From a virus, in IMG/VR virus record IMGVR_UViG_3300037502_001048, positions 1 to 23,735 of that record: a stretch of DNA of 23,735 nucleotides. One strand, 5' to 3'. The stretch's first letter is position 1, and every line of letters begins with the position of its first letter. Under the pieces are notes generated by a model. That model did not search any database, had not been told where the DNA came from, and worked only from the letters and a program-made list of their open reading frames with translations. Below are positions 1 to 6,412 of this stretch, one piece after another. The translations under genes were made by a program, and so were the position numbers.

Positions 1-582
1 GTGCTCGAGCCTGGCACAGTGTTGCACTCGTCCGGTCCACGCGCTGCCTGCATCGGCGGCTTTGAGGCTGAGGCGACGAGGCTGCTAGAGGCTGCTCTAC
101 GGCTCTCAGAGCGCCGCAACGCTCGGGAGCGTTGGGAGCATGGTCTCGACGCCTGCGCCCGTCTAGACGCAGCAGGAGGCGACCTGTCGGGATATGTGCG
201 CTCAGCCTGGGAGTACTTCGCTCGGCTCCTGCCCGATGAGGCTGCGATGACCCTGGCAACGACGCACCCGAGCACCCGGCAGCACCTCATGCCCGGCACC
301 GGCTGGACGGGGTTTGTGCTCAACCGGGACACGACGCTCGCCTACCACCGGGATACGTCGAACGGTCCCGGCTGGACGGCAGTGCTGGCGATCCGAGAGG
401 AAAGCCGAGGCGGCTGGCTGCACCTGCCGGAGTGGGACGTGTGGCTCCGGATGGCGCACGGCGAGGTCGCTCTGTTCCCGGGACTGACGACGTGGCATGG
501 CGTGTCGCCGGTCGATGGAGGGCTGAGGTGGTCGCTCGTCACCTACCCGAAGCGGCATGTCCCCAAGCGACGACCTGAGTAG
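1..582 (+). CDS. TET/JBP-like 2OG-Fe(II) dioxygenase, possibly 5'-truncated by the window edge
   Basis: The 193 residues visible carry the double-stranded beta-helix signature of an Fe(II)/2-oxoglutarate oxygenase. H116-x-D118 lies in the context YHRDTSNGPG, followed by GGWLHLPE at about 137-144, a distal H166 in TWHGVSP, and R176 in LRWSLVTYPKR, the usual 2OG carboxylate ligand position. The HRD-x-x-N-G start and the GG-x-L / HGV-x-P / R-x-S-x-V-x-Y ending resemble the TET/JBP branch that oxidises methyl groups on DNA pyrimidines; that family match is from memory. The GTG at base 1 may be the true start or an internal codon, because nothing upstream is visible. The stop TAG (580-582) abuts the -10 box of the next gene. 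Together with the ParB-like and ABC-GNAT genes downstream, a role in modifying phage DNA is inferred. A different 2OG oxygenase (for example protein hydroxylase) cannot be excluded. Confidence 0.75.
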   Translation: MLEPGTVLHSSGPRAACIGGFEAEATRLLEAALRLSERRNARERWEHGLDACARLDAAGGDLSGYVRSAWEYFARLLPDEAAMTLATTHPSTRQHLMPGTGWTGFVLNRDTTLAYHRDTSNGPGWTAVLAIREESRGGWLHLPEWDVWLRMAHGEVALFPGLTTWHGVSPVDGGLRWSLVTYPKRHVPKRRPE

Positions 583-594
583 TAGACTGCGAGC
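583..594 (+). promoter_or_regulatory. Leaderless -10 promoter for the ParB-like gene
   Basis: TAGACT at 583-588 is followed by 6 nt and the ATG at 595. No Shine-Dalgarno sequence precedes the ATG and no good -35 box lies 16-18 bp upstream. The same TAGACT plus 6 nt arrangement occurs before the gene at 22887. Inferred to give an mRNA that starts at or within a base of the start codon. Confidence 0.5.
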
Positions 595-1146
595 ATGAGC
601 ACCACCGAGCACATCGCTGAGGATCTGCGACCGCTCGCACAGCCGATCGACCTGCTCAAGCTCCTACCAGGCAACCCGAGGCGAGGCGATGTTGAGGCAG
701 TGATGCGCAGCTACGACCGCTTCGGGCAGCGCAAGCCGATCGTGGCGAGGCGTGACGGGACGGTCATCGCGGGGAATCATCAACTGCAGGCAGCGCAACG
801 CCTCGGCTGGTCGCACATCGCCGTGGTGTGGACGGACGACGATGACCTGACTGCGAAGGCGTTTGCACTTGCTGACAACCGGACCGCTGACCTCGGCGCG
901 TATGACGATGACGATCTGCGTGCGCTCATTGAGTCCGTGGCGATTGACCCGAACTTGCTTGCTGCAGCGAGTTATTCGCTCGATGATCTGCTGGACGACG
1001 CCAACGACATTATTGGCAATGGTGATTCTGTAGACATTGGAGAGCGATACGAGGTCGTCATTGAATGTGCAACTGAGTTAGAGCAAGAGGCTTTGTTGCT
1101 TAGGTTTAGTAATGAGGGCCTCAAAGTCAGAGCCATAGTTGTATGA
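595..1146 (+). CDS. ParB/sulfiredoxin-fold nuclease-like protein of the DNA-modification block
   Basis: A 183-residue protein with a ParB/Srx domain in its first ~110 residues. The LLPGNPRRGDVEAVMRSYDRFG segment (24-44) resembles the ParB N-terminal strand and helix; KPIVARRDGTVIAGNHQLQAAQRLGW (47-72) matches the core motif, with GNHQ replacing the GERR-type box of chromosomal ParB; ALADNRTADLGAYDDDDL (91-108) is typical of phage ParB-like proteins. No HTH or CTP-dependent partition partner is visible, so chromosome partition is unlikely. Phage ParB-fold proteins of this type often sit beside DNA methylases or modification enzymes and may bind or nick DNA. The tail (about 150-183, RYEVVIECATELEQEALLLR onward) looks like a separate small alpha/beta module, and base composition drops in AT-richer direction from about residue 138. 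The stop overlaps the next ATG (ATGA at 1143), suggesting translational coupling to the ABC-GNAT gene. Confidence 0.75.
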   Translation: MSTTEHIAEDLRPLAQPIDLLKLLPGNPRRGDVEAVMRSYDRFGQRKPIVARRDGTVIAGNHQLQAAQRLGWSHIAVVWTDDDDLTAKAFALADNRTADLGAYDDDDLRALIESVAIDPNLLAAASYSLDDLLDDANDIIGNGDSVDIGERYEVVIECATELEQEALLLRFSNEGLKVRAIVV

Positions 1147-2258
1147 CTGATATCGTTCTTTCATCGCGCATCGTTCGTAGCCCTAGAGTGATGCAGATCG
1201 AGGGAATGTTTGATCTGACGGCATCCGATACGAGTACGACTATTATTTCATGCAATGTTCCGAGTCTTGAGCAACAACACTGGAACATAGGGCTAATTGT
1301 CGGACCGTCTGGAAGTGGAAAGTCAACCGTTGCACGGCGCATGTTCGGAGCAGCGATGAAGGCAGCGGAAGATATTGCTTGGGACGCACAGCACGCGGTC
1401 GTGGACGAGTTCCCGAGCAAGCTGTCAGTGCGCGACGTTAGTGAACTGCTTTCCAGCGTGGGGTTCTCATCCCCGCCATCCTGGCTCAGACCGTTTCACA
1501 CTCTGTCGAACGGGGAACAGTTCAGGGTGGGGGTCGCTCGATTGCTTGCAGATGAGAACGACGTGACAGTCATCGACGAGTTCACCAGCGTGGTGGATAG
1601 AACGGTCGCGCGAGTTGGCTCTCATGCGATAGCAAAGGCGGTCAGAAGACGCGGTCAACGATTTGTGGCTGTGTCATGTCATTACGACATCGTCGAATGG
1701 CTGCAACCGGACTGGATCTACGAACCGGCCTCTGGAGAGTTCCGATGGGAGGGGCTTCAACGCCGACCAAGCGTCGACGTTGAGATCATTCGCTGCACGA
1801 CATCGGCGTGGTCATATTTCAGTCGGCATCACTATCTAAGTCACGAACTCAACAAGGCCGCAGCGGTGTATGTTGCCCTGATAGAAGATCAACCGGCCGC
1901 TCTTGCGGGCATTCTTCCATTTCCTCATCCGAAACTGAAGAACTGTTGGAGAATCAGTCGAATAGTCGTAACGCCAGACTTTCAAGGAATCGGTCTCGGG
2001 CTTCATGTCATCAACGGACTGGGTGCTGGCTATCGACATAACGCGCAACTGCTGGACATCTCTACAAGTCATCCGGCGATGATCGCTGCACTCAATCGCA
2101 GTTCTCTATGGTCACTCACTCGCAAGCCAAGTCGAACCGTTCGCAGCAAGTCCAACGCTGGCTTCGGAACTGCCGCTGGACGCATCACGGCCTCGTTTCG
2201 CTACTGTGGTCCGAGTGACGACCGATTGGGCTTGCTGACGTTGAGAGGTGGACGATGA
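1143..2258 (+). CDS. Soluble ABC ATPase fused to a Mom-like GNAT domain
   Basis: A 371-residue two-domain protein. Residues ~1-210 are a complete ABC-type ATPase: Walker A GPSGSGKST (54-62), signature LSNGE (121-125), Walker B VTVIDE (141-146), D-loop SVVD (149-152) and H-loop His180 in AVSCHYD. There are no membrane segments and no permease gene nearby, so it is not a transporter. Residues ~212-371 look like a GNAT domain: YFSRHHYLSHEL (225-236), then RISRIVVTPDFQGIGLG (270-286), which contains the acyl-CoA-binding Q-x-x-G-x-G turn. The HHYLS motif near the domain start resembles Mom-type GNATs; phage Mu Mom makes a carbamoylmethyl-type adenine modification. A role in DNA hypermodification, with the ATPase acting on DNA or as a remodeller, is inferred from this and the neighbours. 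It overlaps its neighbours by ATGA at both ends, and its base composition is AT-richer than the rest of the window, suggesting recent acquisition. Confidence 0.8.
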   Translation: MTDIVLSSRIVRSPRVMQIEGMFDLTASDTSTTIISCNVPSLEQQHWNIGLIVGPSGSGKSTVARRMFGAAMKAAEDIAWDAQHAVVDEFPSKLSVRDVSELLSSVGFSSPPSWLRPFHTLSNGEQFRVGVARLLADENDVTVIDEFTSVVDRTVARVGSHAIAKAVRRRGQRFVAVSCHYDIVEWLQPDWIYEPASGEFRWEGLQRRPSVDVEIIRCTTSAWSYFSRHHYLSHELNKAAAVYVALIEDQPAALAGILPFPHPKLKNCWRISRIVVTPDFQGIGLGLHVINGLGAGYRHNAQLLDISTSHPAMIAALNRSSLWSLTRKPSRTVRSKSNAGFGTAAGRITASFRYCGPSDDRLGLLTLRGGR

Positions 2259-2704
2259 GTAAGGGCGCACGCTCCGGCGACACTGGCAGGCACAGCAAGC
2301 TGACGCCCGAGGTGCAGGAGCGCATCGTGTCAGCGATCCGAGGCGGCAACTATCTAGAGGTCGCGGCGCAGTACGCAGGCATCGGCACGAGCACGCTCTA
2401 TCGCTGGTTAGCCAATGCCGACGACCCTGATGCCGACCCGAGTTATAGGGAGTTTCGGGATGCTGTAGAAAGCGCCCGTAGCGCAGCCGAGGTCCGCAAC
2501 GTGACGCTCATCCAGCAGGCAGCGAACGACGGCACGTGGCAGGCAGCAGCGTGGTATCTAGAGCGCACCGCCTGGCAGCGTTGGGGCAGACGGACGATGG
2601 TGACCGGCGACGCTGGCGAGGCGATCAAGGTCGAGGTCGACCACCGGCAGACGCTCCGGCAGGTACTCGGACTGGACGACGATGCCGCTCCTGCCGACGG
2701 CTGA
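2255..2704 (+). CDS. Terminase small subunit-like HTH protein
   Basis: A 149-residue protein with an N-terminal helix-turn-helix: LTPEVQERIVSAIRGGNYLE (about 16-35) followed by VAAQYAGIGTSTLYRWLANA (36-55), a resolvase/transposase-like HTH common in phage small terminases. A helical region follows (FRDAVESARSAAEVRNVTLI, IQQAANDGTWQAAAWYLER, WQRWGRR at about 66-116). The WYLER-x-x-x-x-x-W-x-R motif is typical of small terminases that recognise the packaging site. It starts at an ATG overlapping the preceding TGA, and its 3' end overlaps the large terminase by 23 nt, a normal arrangement. High-GC codon use resumes here. The role is inferred from the HTH and position directly before the large subunit. 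Confidence 0.8.
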   Translation: MSKGARSGDTGRHSKLTPEVQERIVSAIRGGNYLEVAAQYAGIGTSTLYRWLANADDPDADPSYREFRDAVESARSAAEVRNVTLIQQAANDGTWQAAAWYLERTAWQRWGRRTMVTGDAGEAIKVEVDHRQTLRQVLGLDDDAAPADG

Positions 2705-4085
2705 CAACCGCTCGTGGATCGACCGCTGGCGCGACGACGGGACGCTAGCGAGCCGTATCGACGCGCTGACGCCCGAGCAGGCTCGGGAGTTCCTCACACT
2801 CTGGGAGGTCTGGAGCCGACCCAATCAGCGCATCCCTGACGGCATGGGCGAGGCGTTCCGAGTGTGGATGTTCCGGGCCGGGCGAGGGTCGGGCAAGACG
2901 CGCTCGGGAGCGGAGACCTGCCGTCTGATGACTGAGCGTGTCGGGCGCATCGCCCTCGTCGCGCCGACTGCCGCTGACGTGCGGGACGTAATCGTGGAGG
3001 GCGAGTCGGGCATCATGTCCGTGTTTCCTAGCGACGAGCGACCGAGCTACGAGCCATCGAAGCGCCGTGTGACGTTCAAGAGCGGTGCTGTGGCGTTCAC
3101 CTACAGCGCAGAGGAGCCGGAGCGCCTCCGAGGTCCGCAGCACGGCTGGGCGTGGATCGACGAGCCTGCCTCGATGCCGTCAGGGCAGGCGATGCTCGAC
3201 AACCTGCTGCTCGGTCTCCGGCTCGGCTCTGCACCGTGGGCGATGGTCACCGGCACACCGAAGCCGCTGAAGTGGCTGCGAGAGTTGAGCGACCGCCCCG
3301 ACACGGTCACCACCACCGGCACGACGTTCGACAACGAGCGCTATCTCGCCCGTGGATTCATTACGGACGTGCTCGGGCGCTACGAGGGCACACGGCTCGG
3401 GCGGCAGGAGTTGTTCGCCGAGTGGCTCGAGGACGTAGAAGGTGCGCTCTGGACGCAGGCGATCATCGACGACAGCCGCATAGCGTCGTTCGACCTCGCT
3501 CGCCCGTGGGACTCGCTGAACGCCTGGCTCATCGCAGCCGGTCTCGCACCACGACAGGACCGCAGGCTGTGGCGCATCATCGTCGCCGTCGACCCACCGG
3601 GCGAGACAGCAGAGTGCGGCATCGTCGTCGCTGCTGCCCCGACGCAAGGCCAGGCAGGCGTGGACCATGTTGTGATTCTGGAGGATGCCAGCATCGCCGG
3701 TCGCCCCGAGGTCTGGGGCAGCCAGGTGGCGTCGGTGGCTCGCAAGTGGAACGCCGAGCGTGTCGTGGTGGAGAGCAATCAGGGCGGCGACATGACTCGG
3801 GCGACCATCGCCGCCGTGGACCCAACCCTGCGGATCGAGAAGATCCACGCCAAGGTCGGCAAGGGCGCACGCGCCGAGCCGGTCTCTGCTCTCTATGAGC
3901 GACGGCTGATCCATCACGCCGGGTTCTTGCCGATGCTCGAGCAGCAGATGACCACCTGGGTCTCTGGCGACAAGTCCCCCGACCGGCTGGACGCTCTCGT
4001 CCACGCCGTGTCGACGCTGGTCACGGCGCAGGCGAAAGTTCAAGCGTCTGTCCGCTCCGTCGCTAACCGAAGACTCCCGGCATGA
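2682..4085 (+). CDS. Terminase large subunit (ATPase plus nuclease)
   Basis: A 467-residue DNA-packaging motor. The N-terminal ATPase has Walker A GRGSGKT (67-73, in FRAGRGSGKTRSGAE) and Walker B with catalytic Glu in AWIDEPA (about 156-162). The motif MVTGTPKP (about 190) is the coupling motif. The C-terminal RNase H-like nuclease has its acidic residues in VAVDPPGE (about 302-309), VVVESNQGGD (about 361-370) and SPDRLDALVHAV (about 430-441). Length is usual for an actinophage-type terminase and the reading frame is intact, with no intein here. The chosen ATG lies inside the end of the small-subunit gene; the start cannot be much later because the N-terminal helices precede the Walker box by ~65 residues as expected. 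The gene is followed by 25 nt and a methyltransferase. Confidence 0.95.
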   Translation: MPLLPTADNRSWIDRWRDDGTLASRIDALTPEQAREFLTLWEVWSRPNQRIPDGMGEAFRVWMFRAGRGSGKTRSGAETCRLMTERVGRIALVAPTAADVRDVIVEGESGIMSVFPSDERPSYEPSKRRVTFKSGAVAFTYSAEEPERLRGPQHGWAWIDEPASMPSGQAMLDNLLLGLRLGSAPWAMVTGTPKPLKWLRELSDRPDTVTTTGTTFDNERYLARGFITDVLGRYEGTRLGRQELFAEWLEDVEGALWTQAIIDDSRIASFDLARPWDSLNAWLIAAGLAPRQDRRLWRIIVAVDPPGETAECGIVVAAAPTQGQAGVDHVVILEDASIAGRPEVWGSQVASVARKWNAERVVVESNQGGDMTRATIAAVDPTLRIEKIHAKVGKGARAEPVSALYERRLIHHAGFLPMLEQQMTTWVSGDKSPDRLDALVHAVSTLVTAQAKVQASVRSVANRRLPA

Positions 4086-4097
4086 CGACCGAAGTAG

Positions 4098-4110
4098 TAG
4101 CCTGGCAGGG
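4098..4110 (+). promoter_or_regulatory. Leaderless -10 promoter for the DNA methyltransferase
   Basis: TAGCCT at 4098-4103 is followed by 7 nt and the ATG at 4111. GGCAGGG (4104-4110) touches the ATG and is too close to act as a Shine-Dalgarno site. No convincing -35 box is seen. The arrangement matches other operon-head genes in this window. Confidence 0.45.
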
Positions 4111-5448
4111 ATGAGCACCACCAACCGCATCCTCCACGGCGACTGCCGACAGATGCTCCGCACCCTCGCCGACTGCTCGGTCGACTCGATCGTCACCGAC
4201 CCGCCGTACGAGCTGGGGTTCATGGGCAAGCACTGGGATGCCTCGGGCATCGCCTACAGCGTCGACATGTGGCGCCAATGCCTGCGGGTGTTGAAGCCTG
4301 GCGGTCACCTGCTGGCGTTCGGCGGCACCCGCACCTACCACCGCATGGCCGTCGCGATCGAAGACGCCGGGTTCGAGGTGCGCGACAGCATCCATTGGCT
4401 GTACGGCTCCGGGTTCCCGAAGTCGCTCAACGTCGCCATCGCCATAGACAAGGAGGCGGGGGCGATGGGCCACCGAGGCACGCGTGCCTCGGTGGCTGGC
4501 AACATTCGACAGGGGCAAAACGTCAAGCCCGCCAAAGCCATGCCAGCCCACGAGCCAGTGACCGACGCCGCCAAGCAATGGTCCGGCTGGGGCACGGCAC
4601 TCAAACCGGCACACGAACCGATCGTCGTCGCCCGCAAGCCGCTCGTCGGCACCGTGGCGCAGAACGTGCTGCAGCACGGCACCGGGGCAATCAACATCGA
4701 CGGGGGACGGGTTGCCGTCGGTGATGCTGAGGCTGCGGCTCGTGCCAGTTGGTCGGAGCGTTACGGAATGAACCATTACGCGACCGGCAACGTCTATGGC
4801 GGCGGGCAAGGGCTTGACAAGACGATGACCGGCGCAGGATTCAACGCCACCGGCCGCTGGCCCGCCAACATCGTCCTCACCCACGCCGTTGACTGCGCCG
4901 ACACCTGTGCCGCAGACTGCCCGGTCGCCGAACTGGACCGGCAGAGCGGCACGCTGACCAGCGGAGCGAACCCGACCCGCAGGAACAGCGACAAGTTCCG
5001 CAACGCGTACGGCGACTTCGTCGGACAGACCGAGTGCACGCCTGCCCGTGGCATCGACACCGGTGGCGCGTCCCGGTTCTTCACCGTCACCGAGTGGGAC
5101 CCGATCACCGACGTCCCGTTCCGCTACGTCGCCAAGCCTGGCAAGACAGAGCGGAACGCAGGGCTAGGTGCCAACTTCCACCCCACCGTCAAGCCGGTCG
5201 ACCTCATGCGCTGGCTCGTCAGGCTCGTCACGCCACCCGGCGGCACCGTCCTCGACCCGTTCCTCGGCTCCGGCACTACCGCCGTCGCAGCGATCCTCGA
5301 AGGCTTCGACTGGGTCGGCTGCGAACTGACCGACGACTACCTGCCGATCATCGAAGGGCGAGTTGCCTGGGCGCAGCACAGAGTCGGCTATGTGGCCCCG
5401 ACTCGGGTGACCTCATCCGAGCCTGACCAACTGGAGTTGTTCTCGTGA
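4111..5448 (+). CDS. DNA N6-adenine/N4-cytosine methyltransferase, beta type
   Basis: A 445-residue S-adenosylmethionine-dependent DNA methylase. The catalytic motif IV is TDPPYELGFMGKHWD (D30-P-P-Y33), the next conserved block LRVLKPGGHLLAFGGTRTYHRM lies at about 69-90, and the AdoMet-binding motif I region HPTVKPVDLMRWL...VLDPFLGSGTTAVAA is near 358-395. Having DPPY before FLGSGTT makes this a circularly permuted beta-class enzyme, which methylates the exocyclic amine of A or C, not the C5 position. Residues ~100-340 contain a long target-recognition region with the common phage-methylase phrases GTALKPAHEPIVVARKPL and GTGAINIDGGRV. No restriction enzyme gene adjoins it, so it is probably an orphan methylase that protects or marks phage DNA. 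The first codons ATGAGCACCACC match several other leaderless genes. The stop overlaps the GTG of the next gene. Confidence 0.9.
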   Translation: MSTTNRILHGDCRQMLRTLADCSVDSIVTDPPYELGFMGKHWDASGIAYSVDMWRQCLRVLKPGGHLLAFGGTRTYHRMAVAIEDAGFEVRDSIHWLYGSGFPKSLNVAIAIDKEAGAMGHRGTRASVAGNIRQGQNVKPAKAMPAHEPVTDAAKQWSGWGTALKPAHEPIVVARKPLVGTVAQNVLQHGTGAINIDGGRVAVGDAEAAARASWSERYGMNHYATGNVYGGGQGLDKTMTGAGFNATGRWPANIVLTHAVDCADTCAADCPVAELDRQSGTLTSGANPTRRNSDKFRNAYGDFVGQTECTPARGIDTGGASRFFTVTEWDPITDVPFRYVAKPGKTERNAGLGANFHPTVKPVDLMRWLVRLVTPPGGTVLDPFLGSGTTAVAAILEGFDWVGCELTDDYLPIIEGRVAWAQHRVGYVAPTRVTSSEPDQLELFS

Positions 5449-5729
5449 TCTGGCTGCTCGTCGCTCTCGCCACCTATCGCCTGACGCGCCTCGTCACGAC
5501 CGACACGCTGACCGCTCCGGCGCGTGAGTGGGTGCAGGCTCGCTACGACCGGGTCGGCTACCTCGTCGGCTGCGACTGGTGCTCGTCAATGTGGCTCGCT
5601 CCCGGTCCGGTGCTGCTCGGCGTGCTCGCTCCCGACTCGACGTGGACGCTGGTGCTGCTCGGCATCCCTGCTGCCTCGGCTGTCGTCGGGATCATGGCGA
5701 CGCTCGTCGGACGCTGGGAAGATTCCTAG
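5445..5729 (+). CDS. DUF1360-like small membrane protein
   Basis: A 94-residue protein starting at a GTG that overlaps the methylase TGA (GTGA). The N-terminus IWLLVALATYRLTRLVTTDT and the central GCDWCSSMWLAP motif (about 42-53) are characteristic of the DUF1360 family, which occurs in phages and Firmicutes/Actinobacteria and has no established function. Two hydrophobic stretches (about 50-63 and 68-87) are predicted membrane helices; the first 10 residues may form a third, short one. The CxxC pair could form a disulfide or bind metal. Its stop codon TAG (5727-5729) lies inside the upstream element of the first cassette promoter, so the two features overlap. Confidence 0.65.
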   Translation: MIWLLVALATYRLTRLVTTDTLTAPAREWVQARYDRVGYLVGCDWCSSMWLAPGPVLLGVLAPDSTWTLVLLGIPAASAVVGIMATLVGRWEDS

Positions 5730-5784
5730 AGATTCTTTGCGCTAGACGTAGACAACTACGACCGGAGTCGCTAAGATTCTCCAC
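5721..5784 (+). promoter_or_regulatory. Cassette promoter copy A, with operator-like palindrome and upstream element
   Basis: Upstream 20-bp element GATTCCTAGAGATTCTTTGC at 5721-5740 (two GATTC words 10 bp apart), 8 nt, -35 box TAGACA at 5749-5754, 17-bp spacer, -10 box TAAGAT at 5772-5777, then 7 nt to the ATG at 5785. The spacer contains CGAC-CGGA-GTCG (5759-5770), an inverted repeat that could be an operator. There is no Shine-Dalgarno site; transcription is predicted to start at the ATG. Three further copies are at 10608, 21929 and 22488. Confidence 0.85.
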
Positions 5785-6075
5785 ATGAGCAACGCCACCA
5801 CACTCCAGCACATCGGCCGCATGAACGTCCTCGCCATCTCGGGCGGTCGGGTGCAGGTCATCGACGAGACCACGATCAGCTTGCCGGTTCACTACGGCTA
5901 CTCGGTCGAGATCAAGCTCAACGAGGCACAAGACCTCTACGAGGTGCGGCGCATCTTCCGCCGTGGCACCAAGCGGTGGATCAAGGGCGAGCAGCTCGGC
6001 GTCTACTGCGACGAGGTCGGCGAGATCGCCTACCGGGCAAGCTGCTACCTCGACGAGTTCGGCGGCGAGTCGTGA
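5785..6075 (+). CDS. Cassette A gene 1, small hypothetical protein
   Basis: A 96-residue protein I do not recognise. It begins MSNATTLQHIG, then shows alternating hydrophobic and charged residues suggesting a small beta-rich fold (NVLAISGGRVQVI, YSVEIKL, LYEVRRIFRRGTKRWI, GVYCDEVGEIAYRASCYLDEF). The Y-x-V-R-R-I-F-R-R-G-x-K-R-W stretch (about 53-65) is strongly basic and the C-terminus acidic. No signal peptide or membrane segment. It is predicted to be translated from a leaderless mRNA and is coupled by a GTGA overlap to the next gene. Nothing in the sequence gives a biochemical role; its promoter groups it with the small genes at 10666, 21993 and 22552. Confidence 0.75.
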   Translation: MSNATTLQHIGRMNVLAISGGRVQVIDETTISLPVHYGYSVEIKLNEAQDLYEVRRIFRRGTKRWIKGEQLGVYCDEVGEIAYRASCYLDEFGGES

Positions 6076-6299
6076 GCCGGACCGTTCCGCTCGACGTGCT
6101 CGTCCGCTGCGATCAGAACCGCCTGTTCGGCTGCGGAGCGACGTGCTACGTCCCTGCCATCCTGCTCAAGCTCTACGGCTCCGACCTCATCAAGGTAGTC
6201 GGCGGTGGCGAGTGCTCTCGCTGCAGCCTGCCGCTCGCCGTCTGCCGTGACGCTCGAGCGACAGAGCGTGCGCTCTATGAGGAGCGCGTCAAGGCGTAA
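6072..6299 (+). CDS. Cassette A gene 2, small Cys-rich (possible zinc-binding) protein
   Basis: The GTG at 6072 overlaps the TGA of the preceding gene (GTGA), giving 75 residues; longer in-frame starts upstream would lie inside gene 1 and are rejected. The protein begins MSRTVPLDVLVRC and has six cysteines in two clusters, CDQNRLFGCGATC (about 13-25) and CSRCSLPLAVC (about 48-58). This spacing suggests a zinc-ribbon-like or disulfide-linked fold. The C-terminus is a charged helix. Not recognised as a named family. The same GTGA arrangement is seen in cassettes B and C. A hairpin at 6342-6376 lies 42 nt downstream and may end the unit. Confidence 0.65.
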   Translation: MSRTVPLDVLVRCDQNRLFGCGATCYVPAILLKLYGSDLIKVVGGGECSRCSLPLAVCRDARATERALYEERVKA

Positions 6300-6341
6300 G
6301 GCAGCAAGGGTCCAGCCCGGTGACCATCCGTGGCGCTGCCT

Positions 6342-6376
6342 CCCCGGAGCCGATACCGAACCACTCGGCTCCGGGG
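6342..6376 (+). terminator. Hairpin, possible terminator of cassette A
   Basis: CCCCGGAGCCG (6342-6352) and CGGCTCCGGGG (6366-6376) form a perfect 11-bp stem with a 13-nt loop. No T-tract follows. It lies between the end of cassette A and the next small gene. It is probably an intrinsic terminator of the U-tract-poor type seen in high-GC bacteria, or an attenuator for the genes at 6413 and 6554, for which I see no clear promoter. Confidence 0.6.
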
Positions 6377-6412
6377 CGATGGACCCCACCTACCACCACA
6401 GAAAGGGTCAGC

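Noticed and set aside
595-1146. Plasmid or chromosome partition (ParB) role
   Set aside because: No ParA neighbour, no HTH or GERR box, and the gene is coupled to a modification-type enzyme.
1143-2258. ABC transporter interpretation of the ABC-GNAT protein
   Set aside because: No membrane segments, no permease or binding protein, and a GNAT domain fused to the ATPase.
3180-4250. A 356-residue minus-strand frame opposite the large terminase
   Set aside because: Shadow of a firmly identified terminase; low-complexity composition and no motifs.
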